From an uncultured Oscillospiraceae bacterium (GTDB lineage: Bacteria; Bacillota; Clostridia; Oscillospirales; Oscillospiraceae): DNA of 39,734 nucleotides. The position numbers and the translations under genes are program-made. Below the pieces are notes generated by a model, which made no database searches, was not told the DNA's origin, and worked only from the letters and a program-made list of their open reading frames with translations. The stretch lies in contig CAKTEZ010000013.1 of NCBI GenBank assembly GCA_934553255.1, positions 1 through 39,734 on the forward strand, written 5' to 3'. Below are positions 23,245-31,844 of this stretch, one piece after another (position 1 is the stretch's first letter; every line of letters begins with the position of its first letter).

Positions 23245-24471
23245 TCTCGGCCAGACCGCGCGCGTCAGCGACGCGAGCCATGTTTTTCCGTTCGCGCGCA
23301 CCACATCCAACGAGGTCGCCGCCACCGTGTTCACCGCCCGCGGCACGCCGCCCGCGCTCCCCACCGGCAGAAAATTTCCCGCCGCGCTCAGGCAGAGCGG
23401 GCAGCCCCCCCCTTCGCCCAGCCACAGCATGATGTGACCGGGAAAATACAGGATCGCGCCTGTGGGCATCGCCTGCAGGCGTTTTCGCTTTTCCCCATCC
23501 GTCAGGCCCTCCAGTGAGATACCGTGCGGCAGGCGTGCGAGATCGCCGCTGTTGCGCGGCAGGCGAAAGCCGAAGCAGCGGTACACGTCTCCCACCAGCG
23601 CCGAGCAATCTCGTGCGCCGAGCAGGCCGCCCCAGCCGTACGCCTCGCCGCACATCTTTTGTGCCAGCTCGACCGCCGCGCCGTCCGTGTAGGGCAGGTC
23701 GCCGACGCTCACGTCGGCGGAGCATGGGACGAGCGCCTCGACCCACTCCAGTCCGCCGTCCGCGCCGCGCGCGGGAACGAGAACGCAGCAGCAGTCATAG
23801 CTCATGCGATGCCGCAGCGCACGCACCGTCCCGACCGGCGCGGCGAGCGGCAAGCGCGTCCCCATGGGAAAGCGCCGCTCGGAAACGCGCGTCTCATAGG
23901 GGTCCGCGCAGAGCGTGACCGCGCTGCCGGTCACGCGCAGGAAGTCCTCCCTCCGCGCGGCGGACCAGTCCGCCGCGCCGCACAGCCCGATTTCCTCCGC
24001 CGCGATCCAGCCCATGTGAAAATACGCCGCCGCGAAGTAGTAGCGTCCGTCCGCGCTCGCGCAGAACACGGCCAGCGGCTCGCAGGGCAGCACCGCCGTG
24101 AGCTGCAGGAGATCATCGTACCGGTCGTCCGGCTGCGCCGTGATATGCTCCGCCGTCGGCAGCGCGCGCAGGCTGCCGCGGCGTACGCACACGCCCCGCT
24201 GCGGCAGTATTTCGTGCGGCAGCGCGCCGAGCGCGCGGTTTTGCTCCCAATCCACCCAGTCCGCCTCCGTTATGGCGTTCTGTCCGCAAAAGGCGGGCCG
24301 CCGCTCTGGCGTTTCCCTCGCGATCCACTCCATCAGCTCGCGCCGCGCGACCGGACGGCAAAGGCCGTCCACGTCGTAAAGCCGCGCGCGGTCCCCCAGC
24401 GTGCGGCATATCATCTCATTGTACCGTCCGATTTCCTCCTGCGTCAGCGGGTCTGCTCCGTTTCGCTCCAA
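23239..24471 (-). CDS. SH3/NlpC-P60 cell-wall peptidase-like protein
   Basis: 410 residues. An N-terminal helical region (about 1-90), bacterial SH3-type segments (about 90-250) and an NlpC/P60 domain (about 260-400). The putative catalytic Cys is C289 (GARDCSALVGDVY) and the His is H346 (FPGHIMLWLG). The family cleaves gamma-D-Glu-diaminopimelate stem-peptide bonds. No signal peptide is visible, which suggests cytosolic muropeptide recycling like YkfC. TTG 24471 is the start, with GGGGAGG eight bases ahead. It converges with the pseudouridine synthase gene. Confidence 0.85.
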   Translation of the reverse strand: MERNGADPLTQEEIGRYNEMICRTLGDRARLYDVDGLCRPVARRELMEWIARETPERRPAFCGQNAITEADWVDWEQNRALGALPHEILPQRGVCVRRGSLRALPTAEHITAQPDDRYDDLLQLTAVLPCEPLAVFCASADGRYYFAAAYFHMGWIAAEEIGLCGAADWSAARREDFLRVTGSAVTLCADPYETRVSERRFPMGTRLPLAAPVGTVRALRHRMSYDCCCVLVPARGADGGLEWVEALVPCSADVSVGDLPYTDGAAVELAQKMCGEAYGWGGLLGARDCSALVGDVYRCFGFRLPRNSGDLARLPHGISLEGLTDGEKRKRLQAMPTGAILYFPGHIMLWLGEGGGCPLCLSAAGNFLPVGSAGGVPRAVNTVAATSLDVVRANGKTWLASLTRAVWPRL

Positions 24472-24569
24472 TGCAATATCCTCCCCATCTCGGCATCCGC
24501 CTTACTCTATGCGGCGGAATGAAAGGATATTTCTTTGCCGCACCCGCACAGCCGCAGGCCTTGGAGCAG

Positions 24570-24603
24570 AAGACCCCGAAAGCCTTGCGGCTTTCGGGGT
24601 CTT
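24570..24603. terminator. Hairpin, likely terminator
   Basis: Perfect 15-bp stem (24570-24584 with 24589-24603), TTGC loop, then TTTGCCTTTT on the right. No rightward gene ends just before it, so it may be a remnant or end a transcript from upstream. Confidence 0.6.
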
Positions 24604-24665
24604 TGCCTTTTCCTCTGTATTTTTAAGGATCTCCGCGTCCCGTTTTACGGTGACAGGAATGCCGC

Positions 24666-24699
24666 AAATACGGCGGTTTGCTGATAGATCGCCGTATTT
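24666..24699 (-). terminator. Inverted repeat downstream of the cupin remnant
   Basis: AAATACGGCG (24666-24675) and CGCCGTATTT (24690-24699) are perfect inverted copies with a 14-base loop, 21 bases past the cupin stop. It is terminator-like for leftward transcription. I see no gene in 24604-24720. Confidence 0.45.
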
Positions 24700-24720
24700 A
24701 GATAAACCGGAAGTTGTCTC

Positions 24721-24951
24721 TTACACAAGCTCACGGTCACCGTGCGATTTTGGCATAGAAGCGACTATGAACTCCACTTCGGCATCCGATACATTCTGCA
24801 TCTGATGCGCTTCCGTGGGAGAAACTTCAATTCCAGTACCCGCCTTCAGGAGAACAGGCTTGTCTTTGAGCTTCATTTCTGCTTCACCGGAAAGAATGTA
24901 GAAAAACTGCTTTGACTTGTGATGGAAGTGCATGTCCTCTTCCGTGTGGGC
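24721..24951 (-). pseudogene. Truncated cupin-domain protein gene
   Basis: The frame from ATG 24933 encodes 70 residues covering the C-terminal half of a small cupin: MHFHHKSKQFFYILSGEAEMKL, then GIEVSPTEAHQMQN and FIVASMPKSHGDRELV. Intact relatives are about 110-120 residues, and the metal-binding HxH motif sits right at this start. Recognisable similarity continues a few codons upstream (HTEED, to about 24951) but then changes to unrelated sequence containing the pepP promoter, with no start codon. The 5' half appears to have been lost. It is conceivable that the 70-residue form is still made, but it has only a poor ribosome site. Confidence 0.6.
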
Positions 24952-24981
24952 GGAAGGACTCTGCGCCGCGCAAGTTTTCCC

Positions 24982-25010
24982 TTTCGCTTTGCGCCGCGGC
25001 GTGGTATACT
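24982..25010 (+). promoter_or_regulatory. Promoter of the aminopeptidase P gene
   Basis: Weak -35 TTTCGC (24982-24987), 17-base spacer, extended -10 TGGTATACT (25002-25010). The same nine-base -10 occurs in the divergent promoter at 18562-18594. Confidence 0.55.
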
Positions 25011-25049
25011 ACGGGTGGAAAACAAACGGAACGATGGGAGGAACGAACG

Positions 25050-26846
25050 ATGCGGACAGGCGAAAAGCTCACGGCGCTGCGCCGCGCCATGGCGCAGCGC
25101 GGACTCACCGCCTACCTTGTCCTGACCGACGATTTTCATGCCTCGGAATACGCGGGCGAGCATTTCAAGGCGCGCGCGTATCTCTCCGGCTTCACCGGCA
25201 GCGCGGGAACGCTGCTCGTTCTGCCGAGCCGTGCGCTGCTGTGGACGGACGGCAGGTACTTTTTGCAGGCTGCCGAGCAGCTGCGCGGCAGCGGCATTGA
25301 ACTGATGCGCACGGGGGAACGCGGCGTGCCGACGCTTGCGGACTTCCTGTGCGCGGAACTTACGGACGGCAGCCTTCTCGGCTTCGATGCGCGCACGGTC
25401 AGCACCGCGCTCGCGCGGCGGCTGGGACGGCGGCTGAGCGCGAAGCATGTCCGCTTCGCGGGGGACGAGGACCTTGTGGACGCTCTCTGGCCGGACCGCC
25501 CGCCGCTCTCCGCCGAGCCGGTGTGGGAGCTTGGCGTGGAATACACGGGCGAGGCGCGCGCGGACAAGCTCGCGCGCGTGCGCGCGGCGATGGCGGACGA
25601 GGGCGCGGACATGTTTTTCGTCACAGCGCTGGACGAGATCGCGTGGCTTCTGAACCTGCGCGGGAACGATGTGACCTACACGCCGGTGTTCCTCGGCTTC
25701 CTGCTGCTGACGAAGGATACCGCCACGCTCTGCGTCCGCGAGGGCGCGGTGAGCGCGGCGGTCGAGGCGGCGCTTGCCGTCGACGGCGTGCGCCTTGCGG
25801 ACTATGAGAGCATCTACCGCCTTGCCTCCGCCCTGCCTGACGGCGCGCGCGTCCTGCTCGACGGCACGACGGCGAACTACCGCCTGACGCAAAGCCTTCC
25901 GGCGGGCGCGGAAATGTTCGACCGCCCCAGCCCTATCATACCCATGAAGGCGGTCAAAAGCGCCGTGGAGCAAAAAAATTTCCGCCGCGCGCACCTTGCC
26001 GACGGCGTCGCGCTCGTGCGCTTTCTCCGCTGGCTCAAGTGCGACGCGGTGCGGGAGGGAGCCACCGAGCTTTCCGCCGCCGCAAAATTGGAGGAGTACC
26101 GCCGCGCAGGCGCGGATTACCTTGAGCCAAGCTTCGAGCCGATCCTCGCCTACGGCCCCCACGCCGCCGTCGTCCACTACGAGCCGACGGCGGAGACCGA
26201 CGCGCCGCTTGAGGCGCACGGCCTGCTCCTTGCCGACACCGGCGGACATTACCGCACCGGCACGACCGATGTGACCCGCACCGTCGCTCTCGGCCCGCTC
26301 ACAGCGGAGGAGAAACGCGCCTGCATGCTCGTTCTGCGCGGGCATCTCGCCCTCGCCGCCGCGCGCTTCCGCGCGGGCGTGACGGGGGAAAATCTCGATG
26401 TTCTCGCCCGCGGCCCGCTCTGGGACGAAGGGCTGGACTACAACCACGGCACGGGCCACGGCGTCGGCTATCTGCTCAGCGTCCACGAAGGCCCGCAGCG
26501 CGTTCATTGGCGCATCGCGTCCGACGCGCGGCATACCGCGCTCGAGCCGGGCATGGTCTTTTCGGACGAGCCTGGGCTGTACCTTGCAGGAAGGTTCGGT
26601 GTGCGGCTGGAAAATCTGCTGCTCGTGTACGAGGTGGAGGAGAACGAATACGGACGCTTCCTCGCGCTCGAACCGCTGACGCTCGCCCCCTTTGACCGCG
26701 ACGCCATCGACCCGTCGCTCCTGAGCGACCGCGAACTCGCGCAGCTCAACGCCTACCACACGCAGGTTTATGAGACGCTCGCGCCGTACCTCAGCGAAGC
26801 AGACCGCACATGGCTGCGCGGGGCGGCTGCGCCGCTTGCGAAGTAA
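25050..26846 (+). CDS. Aminopeptidase P family (M24) metallopeptidase, three-domain type
   Basis: 598 residues: two creatinase-like N-terminal domains (about 1-300), the pita-bread M24 catalytic domain (about 310-530) and a short M24 C-terminal extension. Metal ligands fit the two Asp in LADTGGHYRTGTTDVTRT, the His in GTGHGVGYLLSVHEG, and Glu residues in FSDEPGLYLAG and VRLENLLLV. It is cytosolic and removes N-terminal residues before proline, dependent on Mn2+ or Zn2+. Length matches the eukaryote-like XPNPEP1 group rather than the short PepQ/PepP group. ATG 25050 follows GGGAGG. No partner gene; sdaAB follows with its own promoter. Confidence 0.92.
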   Translation: MRTGEKLTALRRAMAQRGLTAYLVLTDDFHASEYAGEHFKARAYLSGFTGSAGTLLVLPSRALLWTDGRYFLQAAEQLRGSGIELMRTGERGVPTLADFLCAELTDGSLLGFDARTVSTALARRLGRRLSAKHVRFAGDEDLVDALWPDRPPLSAEPVWELGVEYTGEARADKLARVRAAMADEGADMFFVTALDEIAWLLNLRGNDVTYTPVFLGFLLLTKDTATLCVREGAVSAAVEAALAVDGVRLADYESIYRLASALPDGARVLLDGTTANYRLTQSLPAGAEMFDRPSPIIPMKAVKSAVEQKNFRRAHLADGVALVRFLRWLKCDAVREGATELSAAAKLEEYRRAGADYLEPSFEPILAYGPHAAVVHYEPTAETDAPLEAHGLLLADTGGHYRTGTTDVTRTVALGPLTAEEKRACMLVLRGHLALAAARFRAGVTGENLDVLARGPLWDEGLDYNHGTGHGVGYLLSVHEGPQRVHWRIASDARHTALEPGMVFSDEPGLYLAGRFGVRLENLLLVYEVEENEYGRFLALEPLTLAPFDRDAIDPSLLSDRELAQLNAYHTQVYETLAPYLSEADRTWLRGAAAPLAK

Positions 26847-26848
26847 GG

Positions 26849-26876
26849 TTGCTTTTTCCCGTCCGCCTGCTATAAT
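26849..26876 (+). promoter_or_regulatory. Promoter of sdaAB-sdaAA
   Basis: TTGCTT (26849-26854) starting two bases after the aminopeptidase stop, 16-base spacer, perfect TATAAT (26871-26876). Confidence 0.75.
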
Positions 26877-26917
26877 GGCTTTCGACGACCGATACCGCAC
26901 AAAGGAGAGAGAACGGT

Positions 26918-27616
26918 ATGGATATTTTCGACATTTTAGGCCCCGTGATGGTCGGCCCCTCCAGCTCCCACACGGCGGGCGCGGCGCGCATCGGCGCGAT
27001 GGCGCGCACGCTGCTCGGCGCGGATGTGACGGACGCGCGGATACACCTTCACGGCTCGTTTGCCGAAACGGGCCGCGGACACGGCACGGACCGTGCGCTT
27101 GTCGCGGGACTGCTCGGCATGAAGCCGGACGACCTGCGTATCCCCAACGCCTTCGAGGAGGCGGAGAAGGCGGGATTGCGCTATACCATCGACGAGATCG
27201 ACCTGCGTGACGCGCACCCGAACACCGCGCTGCTGGAGCTGACCGGCGCGAACGGCCGCGAAATGACCGTGCAGGCGTCCTCGCTCGGCGGCGGGCGCAT
27301 CATGGTCAACAGGCTTGACGGCATTGAGGTCAACTTCACGGGCGAGAGCAACACACTCGTTGTCCGCAATCATGACGAGTACGGCTCCGTCGCCGCAGTG
27401 ACGAACATTCTGAACCAGCTGCGCGTGAATGTGGCAAACATGAGCGTCCATCGCCACAAGCGCGGCGGCGACGCGCTCATGGTCATCGAGACGGACCAGC
27501 ACATCAAGCCGAAGCAGGTGGAGTTCATCTCCGAGCTTCCGGGCATTTTAGGCGTGACCTATTACGATAAGGAGGACGACGAAGATGGCTCTGGCTTCGA
27601 TGAACGAAATCTTTGA
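26918..27616 (+). CDS. sdaAB: L-serine dehydratase, iron-sulfur dependent, beta subunit
   Basis: 232 residues. It opens DIFDILGPVMVGPSSSHTAGAARIG, the conserved serine dehydratase beta motif. The last third is an ACT domain (about 145-220, VVRNHDEYGSVAAVTNILNQL), which may bind serine as regulator. With SdaAA it deaminates L-serine to pyruvate and ammonia through an oxygen-sensitive 4Fe-4S cluster. AAAGGAGAGAG precedes ATG 26918. The 3' end overlaps sdaAA by 32 bases, longer than usual, and the last residues (GSGFDERNL) are outside the ACT fold. Confidence 0.95.
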   Translation: MDIFDILGPVMVGPSSSHTAGAARIGAMARTLLGADVTDARIHLHGSFAETGRGHGTDRALVAGLLGMKPDDLRIPNAFEEAEKAGLRYTIDEIDLRDAHPNTALLELTGANGREMTVQASSLGGGRIMVNRLDGIEVNFTGESNTLVVRNHDEYGSVAAVTNILNQLRVNVANMSVHRHKRGGDALMVIETDQHIKPKQVEFISELPGILGVTYYDKEDDEDGSGFDERNL

Positions 27617-28466
27617 GCGCATGGCGCAGAACGGTCAGGACTTCTGGGAGGTCGTCCTTGCCGACGATATGGAAGAGCGGCAGGTCAGCCGCAGCGCGAG
27701 CATGGCGAAGATGCTCACCACCTGGCAGGCCATGCAGGACGCGGCGGACAGCTACACGGGGCGCAAGCGCTCGGTGAGCGGTCTGGTCGGCGGCGACGGC
27801 ATGAAGATGCGCCAGTACACCTTCCGCGGCTGCGCCATGACCGGCGGCTACGTCAGCGAGGTCATTGCCGAGGCGCTTTCCATGGCGGAGTCCAACGCCT
27901 GTATGCGCCGCATCGTCGCCGCACCCACCGCGGGCGCCTGCGGCGTGCTGCCCGCGGTGCTGCTGCCGCTGTGCAAATACGATGAGCTGACGCAGCACCA
28001 GCTGCTCGAGGCGCTTTACGTTGCCGCGGGCATCGGCGCGGTCATCGCTTATAAGGCGAGCATCGCCGGAGCCTCCGGCGGCTGTCAGGCGGAGATCGGC
28101 ACGGCCTCCGCCATGGCGGCGGGCGCGCTCGTCGCCCTGCGCGGCGGCGGCGGCGCGCAAATCGGTCACGCCGTGGCGATGGCGCTGAAAAACCTCATGG
28201 GTCTCGTCTGCGATCCCGTCGCGGGGCTGGTCGAGGTCCCCTGCGTCAAGCGCAATGTCATCGGCGCGGTCAACGCCGTGAGCGCGGCGGACATGGCGCT
28301 CGCGGGCATCGAGAGCCGCATTCCCGTCGACGAGGTCATCGACGCGATGGGCGAGGTCGGACGCAGGATGCCGGTCGAGTTTCGCGAGACGGCGCTCGGC
28401 GGCCTTGCCGCCACGCCGACCGGCGAGCGGCTCAAGCGCGAGCTGACCGCAAGGCACGACAAATAA
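27585..28466 (+). CDS. sdaAA: L-serine dehydratase, iron-sulfur dependent, alpha subunit
   Basis: 293 residues. Conserved cysteines for the 4Fe-4S cluster fit PTAGACGVLP, GASGGCQAEIG and VCDPVAGLVEVPC. RKRSVSGLVGGDGMKM is the N-terminal family motif. Length is usual for the split clostridial enzyme (about 290). ATG 27585 lies nine bases after AAGGAGG (27569-27575), inside the end of sdaAB; ATG 27600 is an alternative. The product provides pyruvate for fermentation. Confidence 0.95.
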   Translation: MALASMNEIFERMAQNGQDFWEVVLADDMEERQVSRSASMAKMLTTWQAMQDAADSYTGRKRSVSGLVGGDGMKMRQYTFRGCAMTGGYVSEVIAEALSMAESNACMRRIVAAPTAGACGVLPAVLLPLCKYDELTQHQLLEALYVAAGIGAVIAYKASIAGASGGCQAEIGTASAMAAGALVALRGGGGAQIGHAVAMALKNLMGLVCDPVAGLVEVPCVKRNVIGAVNAVSAADMALAGIESRIPVDEVIDAMGEVGRRMPVEFRETALGGLAATPTGERLKRELTARHDK

Positions 28467-28493
28467 CGGAGCTGCGGAAAGGAGAGCGCTGCG

Positions 28494-28571
28494 ATGCAAT
28501 ATCTGCTGATCGGCTTCACGGTCTGGGTCGTCACCTTTTTCATCATTCGTCACACCCGCCGCAAGGACTGA
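28494..28571 (+). CDS. Small single-span membrane peptide, 25 residues
   Basis: ATG 28494 lies nine bases after AAAGGAGA and 27 bases after the sdaAA stop. The peptide is one hydrophobic helix (QYLLIGFTVWVVTFFIIRH) followed by a basic end (TRRKD), which predicts N-out/C-in insertion. It is before the operon's terminator, so it should be co-transcribed with serine dehydratase. I recognise no family. It resembles the small membrane peptides that attach to transporters or other membrane complexes, which is inference only. Confidence 0.55.
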   Translation: MQYLLIGFTVWVVTFFIIRHTRRKD

Positions 28572-28591
28572 AAGAGAATAGAAATGCGCTT

Positions 28592-28622
28592 CGCGCCGAC
28601 AGGGGCTTTCCCTGTCGGCGCG
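28592..28622 (+). terminator. Intrinsic terminator of the sda operon
   Basis: Perfect 13-bp stem (28592-28604 with 28610-28622), five-base loop, followed by an interrupted T-tract (GATCTTGCTCTTT). From 28623 to 28710 there is no gene; a GC-rich nested palindrome (28681-28712) overlaps the stop of the next leftward gene. Confidence 0.65.
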
Positions 28623-28710
28623 ATCTTGCTCTTTATGATCGGTGCGGGCGGCGCGGCTCACGCTCGCCCTGTAAGATCCCGACCGCCGCCGTCGACGGCT
28701 TGCACCGCGG

Positions 28711-30072
28711 TCAGGGAAGATGTGCCAGCGCTTCCGACAGGGGCAGCTGAAGCCTTGCGTCGATCTCCGATGCGGAAACGGGCTTCTCCAAAAGCTCCGT
28801 CGTGGAAACGGGGAAGGTCCTTGCGCCGCTGCTTCGCAGCAGATAGACCAGCCCGAGCGTCATGGCGCTGCTCTTCGCCGCGATGACCGCGGCCTCCTCC
28901 GAAAAGTCTCCCGACTCGCGCAGGACCCGCACCAGACCGCGGCGCATTTGACCGAGATAAATGGGCTGATAGAAGCCGCCGAACACCGTGAAGTCACGGA
29001 GGAAATGCATTTCGAGAAAGCAGAGGAACATACACGGCAGCAGCGTCCGCTCCCGCAGTCCCTCCGTCAGCGCCTGCGGCGTGAACGGAAGGGTCACCTC
29101 CTCGCCCAGCGAGGTGCGGCCCGCCAGCACCGCCGCGCCCGCCTCCTCCCGCAGCCGCAGAGGGAACAGGCCCGCGCGGCGGTCAAGCCCCCAGAAAAAG
29201 TGCGTGCCGCCGGTGTCCTTCGTCCAACAGCCGGAAACGCCGTCCAGTTCCCGCAGCAGCGCTGCGCGCAGCTCCCTGTGAAAAAGAAGCCGATAAGGAA
29301 GCGCGCCCTCCGTCCGCAGGTCCTTTGCAAGCAGGCGGGCGGCGAGTGTCTCCATCGGCATCCATAGGTACTGTGGCTTGCGGTCGGTGAAGTATCGCTG
29401 CGAAAGCATCGCGTTGAGGACCGTGGTCTGATCCCGCAGCGTGCCGCAGCGCTGCACGTCGTCCGAGAGCAGGATCTCCCGGCAGAGGCGTTCTGTCGTT
29501 TCGGCCATGCGGGTCGTGAGCGCGCCGCGCCGCGCCTCCTGATGAAGACGGTCCAAAGCGCTGTCCACCATGTCCGGCGAGATGCCCTGTACGGCGGCCA
29601 CGCAGGCGCGCCGCAGCTTGAACGGGTAAAGCGGCAGCCGCAGGCAGCCCTCCGGCAGCGCGCAGTCGTAGACCAGTATGCCCCTTGGGTAAACGCTGCT
29701 GTCTATGCGCGGATTGGCGCAGGAAAAAAACGGAACGACTTCTCCGCTCTCCCCTTGTGTCCGCAGCCAGCGGTCGCACAGGATCGTGTCCTGCACGGTC
29801 AGGTACTCGAATGCGGGATGGTGGTGGTTGGAGGTGGACAGGCGGCGGCAGCGGCGCAGGACCGCCGCGCATTCCTCGGCAGTCTCAGCGCCGAAAAAGG
29901 GCGTAAAGTAATCCCGCACCTCGCTTAGCAGATCCTCCGAGGGCAGAATATCCGGCAACGGCTGATGGTGGAGCTGCTCCAAATAGGAAAGGACCGTTTT
30001 GCCGCCGTGCTGCCGGAGCAATTCCGCGGCCGCCGGATAGTTTCTGGCAAAGTCTGCGCTTGCTTCATTCAT
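28711..30072 (-). CDS. Unrecognised 453-residue protein at the end of the partner-switching operon
   Basis: I do not recognise a family. It is mostly soluble in character, with no signal peptide. It has a His-rich motif (STSNHHHPAFEYLTVQD, about 79-95), SCANPRIDSSVYPRGILVYDCALPEGCLRLPLYPFKLRR near 115-155, and a hydrophobic, aromatic segment near 345-375 (LLPCMFLCFLEMHFLRDFTVFGGFYQPIYLG) that might touch a membrane. The C-terminal 70 residues look helical and charged. Its ATGAATGA start overlaps the end of the MATE-kinase gene by eight bases, so the two are coupled. It could be the effector or the enzyme making the transported compound; neither is shown. Confidence 0.85.
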   Translation of the reverse strand: MNEASADFARNYPAAAELLRQHGGKTVLSYLEQLHHQPLPDILPSEDLLSEVRDYFTPFFGAETAEECAAVLRRCRRLSTSNHHHPAFEYLTVQDTILCDRWLRTQGESGEVVPFFSCANPRIDSSVYPRGILVYDCALPEGCLRLPLYPFKLRRACVAAVQGISPDMVDSALDRLHQEARRGALTTRMAETTERLCREILLSDDVQRCGTLRDQTTVLNAMLSQRYFTDRKPQYLWMPMETLAARLLAKDLRTEGALPYRLLFHRELRAALLRELDGVSGCWTKDTGGTHFFWGLDRRAGLFPLRLREEAGAAVLAGRTSLGEEVTLPFTPQALTEGLRERTLLPCMFLCFLEMHFLRDFTVFGGFYQPIYLGQMRRGLVRVLRESGDFSEEAAVIAAKSSAMTLGLVYLLRSSGARTFPVSTTELLEKPVSASEIDARLQLPLSEALAHLP

Positions 30073-31825
30073 TCTGCGTCCCCTCCAGCTTGAGCGAAAG
30101 CACCGTGTTGTTCATGTTCATGATGCGCGTGTAGGTCTTTTGGTCGGTAAGCCGTTCGAGCAGGCTGATGTTGTTCATCCGGAGAATATCCGTATCGTCC
30201 ACGAACGCCAACGGGTCGAAGGGGGCGCCGTTGTCGCGGATGCGGACGATCAGATCGCCCTCCTCCAAAAGCAGGCAGATGTCGATCGTGTCCACGCGCT
30301 CGTTGTGATTGATGATATTGAGAACGGCCTCCTCAAAGGCGATGGCAAGAAGGACGCCCTTGCTGCGGGGAATGTCGTTTTGGCGGCAGAACAGGTCGAT
30401 CTCCCGATGAATGTCCGCGACGCTCTCCGCCTCTCCCGCGATGGAGAAGGTGTGGCAGCTTCGCTCCGCCGGATCCTCCATGCCGAAAAGCGCCAGATCA
30501 TGGTAGGTCCGCTTTTCCCAGAAGAGCGTGACTGCGGGGGACAAAAGCTCCACCAGAAGGCACCAGAGCGCCACGGTGGGAATGCTGCGCCAATGGAGAC
30601 GGGAGATCGCCGCTACGCAGAGGAGCAGGAAGAGGATCTTGAACGCCGCATTTTGCAGCGTCAGCAGAAGGACGGACAGGTTTTGGCGCTGCACGCTGGG
30701 ATAGAGCCTTGAGAGCAGATCGTTGAGCCAGAGGAAGGGCAGGCTGAGCAGCATGATGCGGAGCGCAAGCAGGGTGTCCGGCTCTGTGGCAATGCCGTAG
30801 GAGCGGAGGAACGGCGCGGAGAAGCAGAACAGCCCCGCCATGATCGCCGCGACGAGCGCATAGGTGTATCCGGACAGCTGAGAGAGCATCTTTTTCAGCC
30901 CATAGAAGTCGCGCTCACCGTAGAGCATACTGCCCAGCGTGGAGATCGTTTGGAGCGCGCCGCCCGCCAGAATACGCAGGATAAACCTCAGCTGGCTGTA
31001 AACCGCGTACAGCGCCACGCCGATATTGCCCACAAAATACATCAGCAGCAGGTTGACGGTCAGGCCGGAGAAGATACGCAGTCCCTTGTCCGCCGCGAAG
31101 GCGGAACAGGCCGAGACCAACTCCCGCCAGGTCTCCCGCAGGCCGTCGGCACACAGGGAAAAGCGGAAGGTGCGCTTTTGGGAAAATAGATAGGGAAGCG
31201 CGACTAAGATGCCGGCCGCGTTGCCGAGCAAGGAGGCCGCCGCCGCGCCTGCGACACCCATGTGCAGATACTTCATGAAAACGACGTCCAGAACGATGTT
31301 CACCGCGTTGGAGGCGATCACCGAACCCATGGCGAGTCCGGAATGGTCGTCCAGAATGGCAAAACCCGAAAGGACGAGATTGATGCCGATGAACGGCGAC
31401 GAAAGCAGGACGAAGAAGGCGTACCGCGCAACGTCTCCCGTGATCGCGCCATTGTTGGAAAGAATGCCGCTGAAAAAACCGCAGAACGGCAGCAGACACC
31501 AGCAGAGAAGTCCCCCCGCAAGCGCCAGAAGAAGGGACAGGGTGAAGACCTCGTCGGCCTGACGCTGCTTCCGCCGCCCAAGCAGAATGCCTGCGGCGAC
31601 CGGACCGCCGGAGGACAGCACGAAGCCGAACAGCTCCGCCACATCCACAAAGCTGTCGCCGAGACCGGCGGCAGCGACCGCATCGGCGCCCAAAAGGGCG
31701 CCGATGAGCATAAAATCCACAACCGAAACCAGATAGGCCGAGGCGGTCACTACCGTGCCGACGCCGAAAAATTCCCGCGTCTTGCTCCGTATGATGGCCT
31801 CGTTCCTACGGTATTCATATCCCAT
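30065..31825 (-). CDS. MATE-type transporter fused to an RsbW/SpoIIAB-like serine kinase (HATPase) domain
   Basis: 586 residues. Residues about 15-440 form a polytopic MATE/MOP-type transporter of about 12 helices (NDL-type start FFGVGTVVTASAYLVSVVDFMLIGALLG, repeat near 225). Residues about 458-580 are a GHKL ATPase of the anti-sigma-factor kinase type: N-box AFEEAVLNIINHN (about 496-508), G1 box RDNGAPFDP (about 530-538), and a final MNNTVLSLKL strand. The conserved Glu and Asn of the N-box are present, so kinase activity is plausible. There is no frameshift at the junction. It lies between the SpoIIE phosphatase gene and the unknown gene. GAAAGG precedes ATG 31825. Confidence 0.9.
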   Translation of the reverse strand: MGYEYRRNEAIIRSKTREFFGVGTVVTASAYLVSVVDFMLIGALLGADAVAAAGLGDSFVDVAELFGFVLSSGGPVAAGILLGRRKQRQADEVFTLSLLLALAGGLLCWCLLPFCGFFSGILSNNGAITGDVARYAFFVLLSSPFIGINLVLSGFAILDDHSGLAMGSVIASNAVNIVLDVVFMKYLHMGVAGAAAASLLGNAAGILVALPYLFSQKRTFRFSLCADGLRETWRELVSACSAFAADKGLRIFSGLTVNLLLMYFVGNIGVALYAVYSQLRFILRILAGGALQTISTLGSMLYGERDFYGLKKMLSQLSGYTYALVAAIMAGLFCFSAPFLRSYGIATEPDTLLALRIMLLSLPFLWLNDLLSRLYPSVQRQNLSVLLLTLQNAAFKILFLLLCVAAISRLHWRSIPTVALWCLLVELLSPAVTLFWEKRTYHDLALFGMEDPAERSCHTFSIAGEAESVADIHREIDLFCRQNDIPRSKGVLLAIAFEEAVLNIINHNERVDTIDICLLLEEGDLIVRIRDNGAPFDPLAFVDDTDILRMNNISLLERLTDQKTYTRIMNMNNTVLSLKLEGTQNE

Positions 31826-31844
31826 TTTTTCTACCTTTCTTCTC

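Noticed and set aside
24873..26900. A 675-codon leftward open frame opposite the aminopeptidase P gene
   Set aside because: It is an Arg/Ala/Glu-rich shadow of a clear M24 gene, with no ribosome site and no domain. High-GC codon bias keeps antisense frames open throughout this window.
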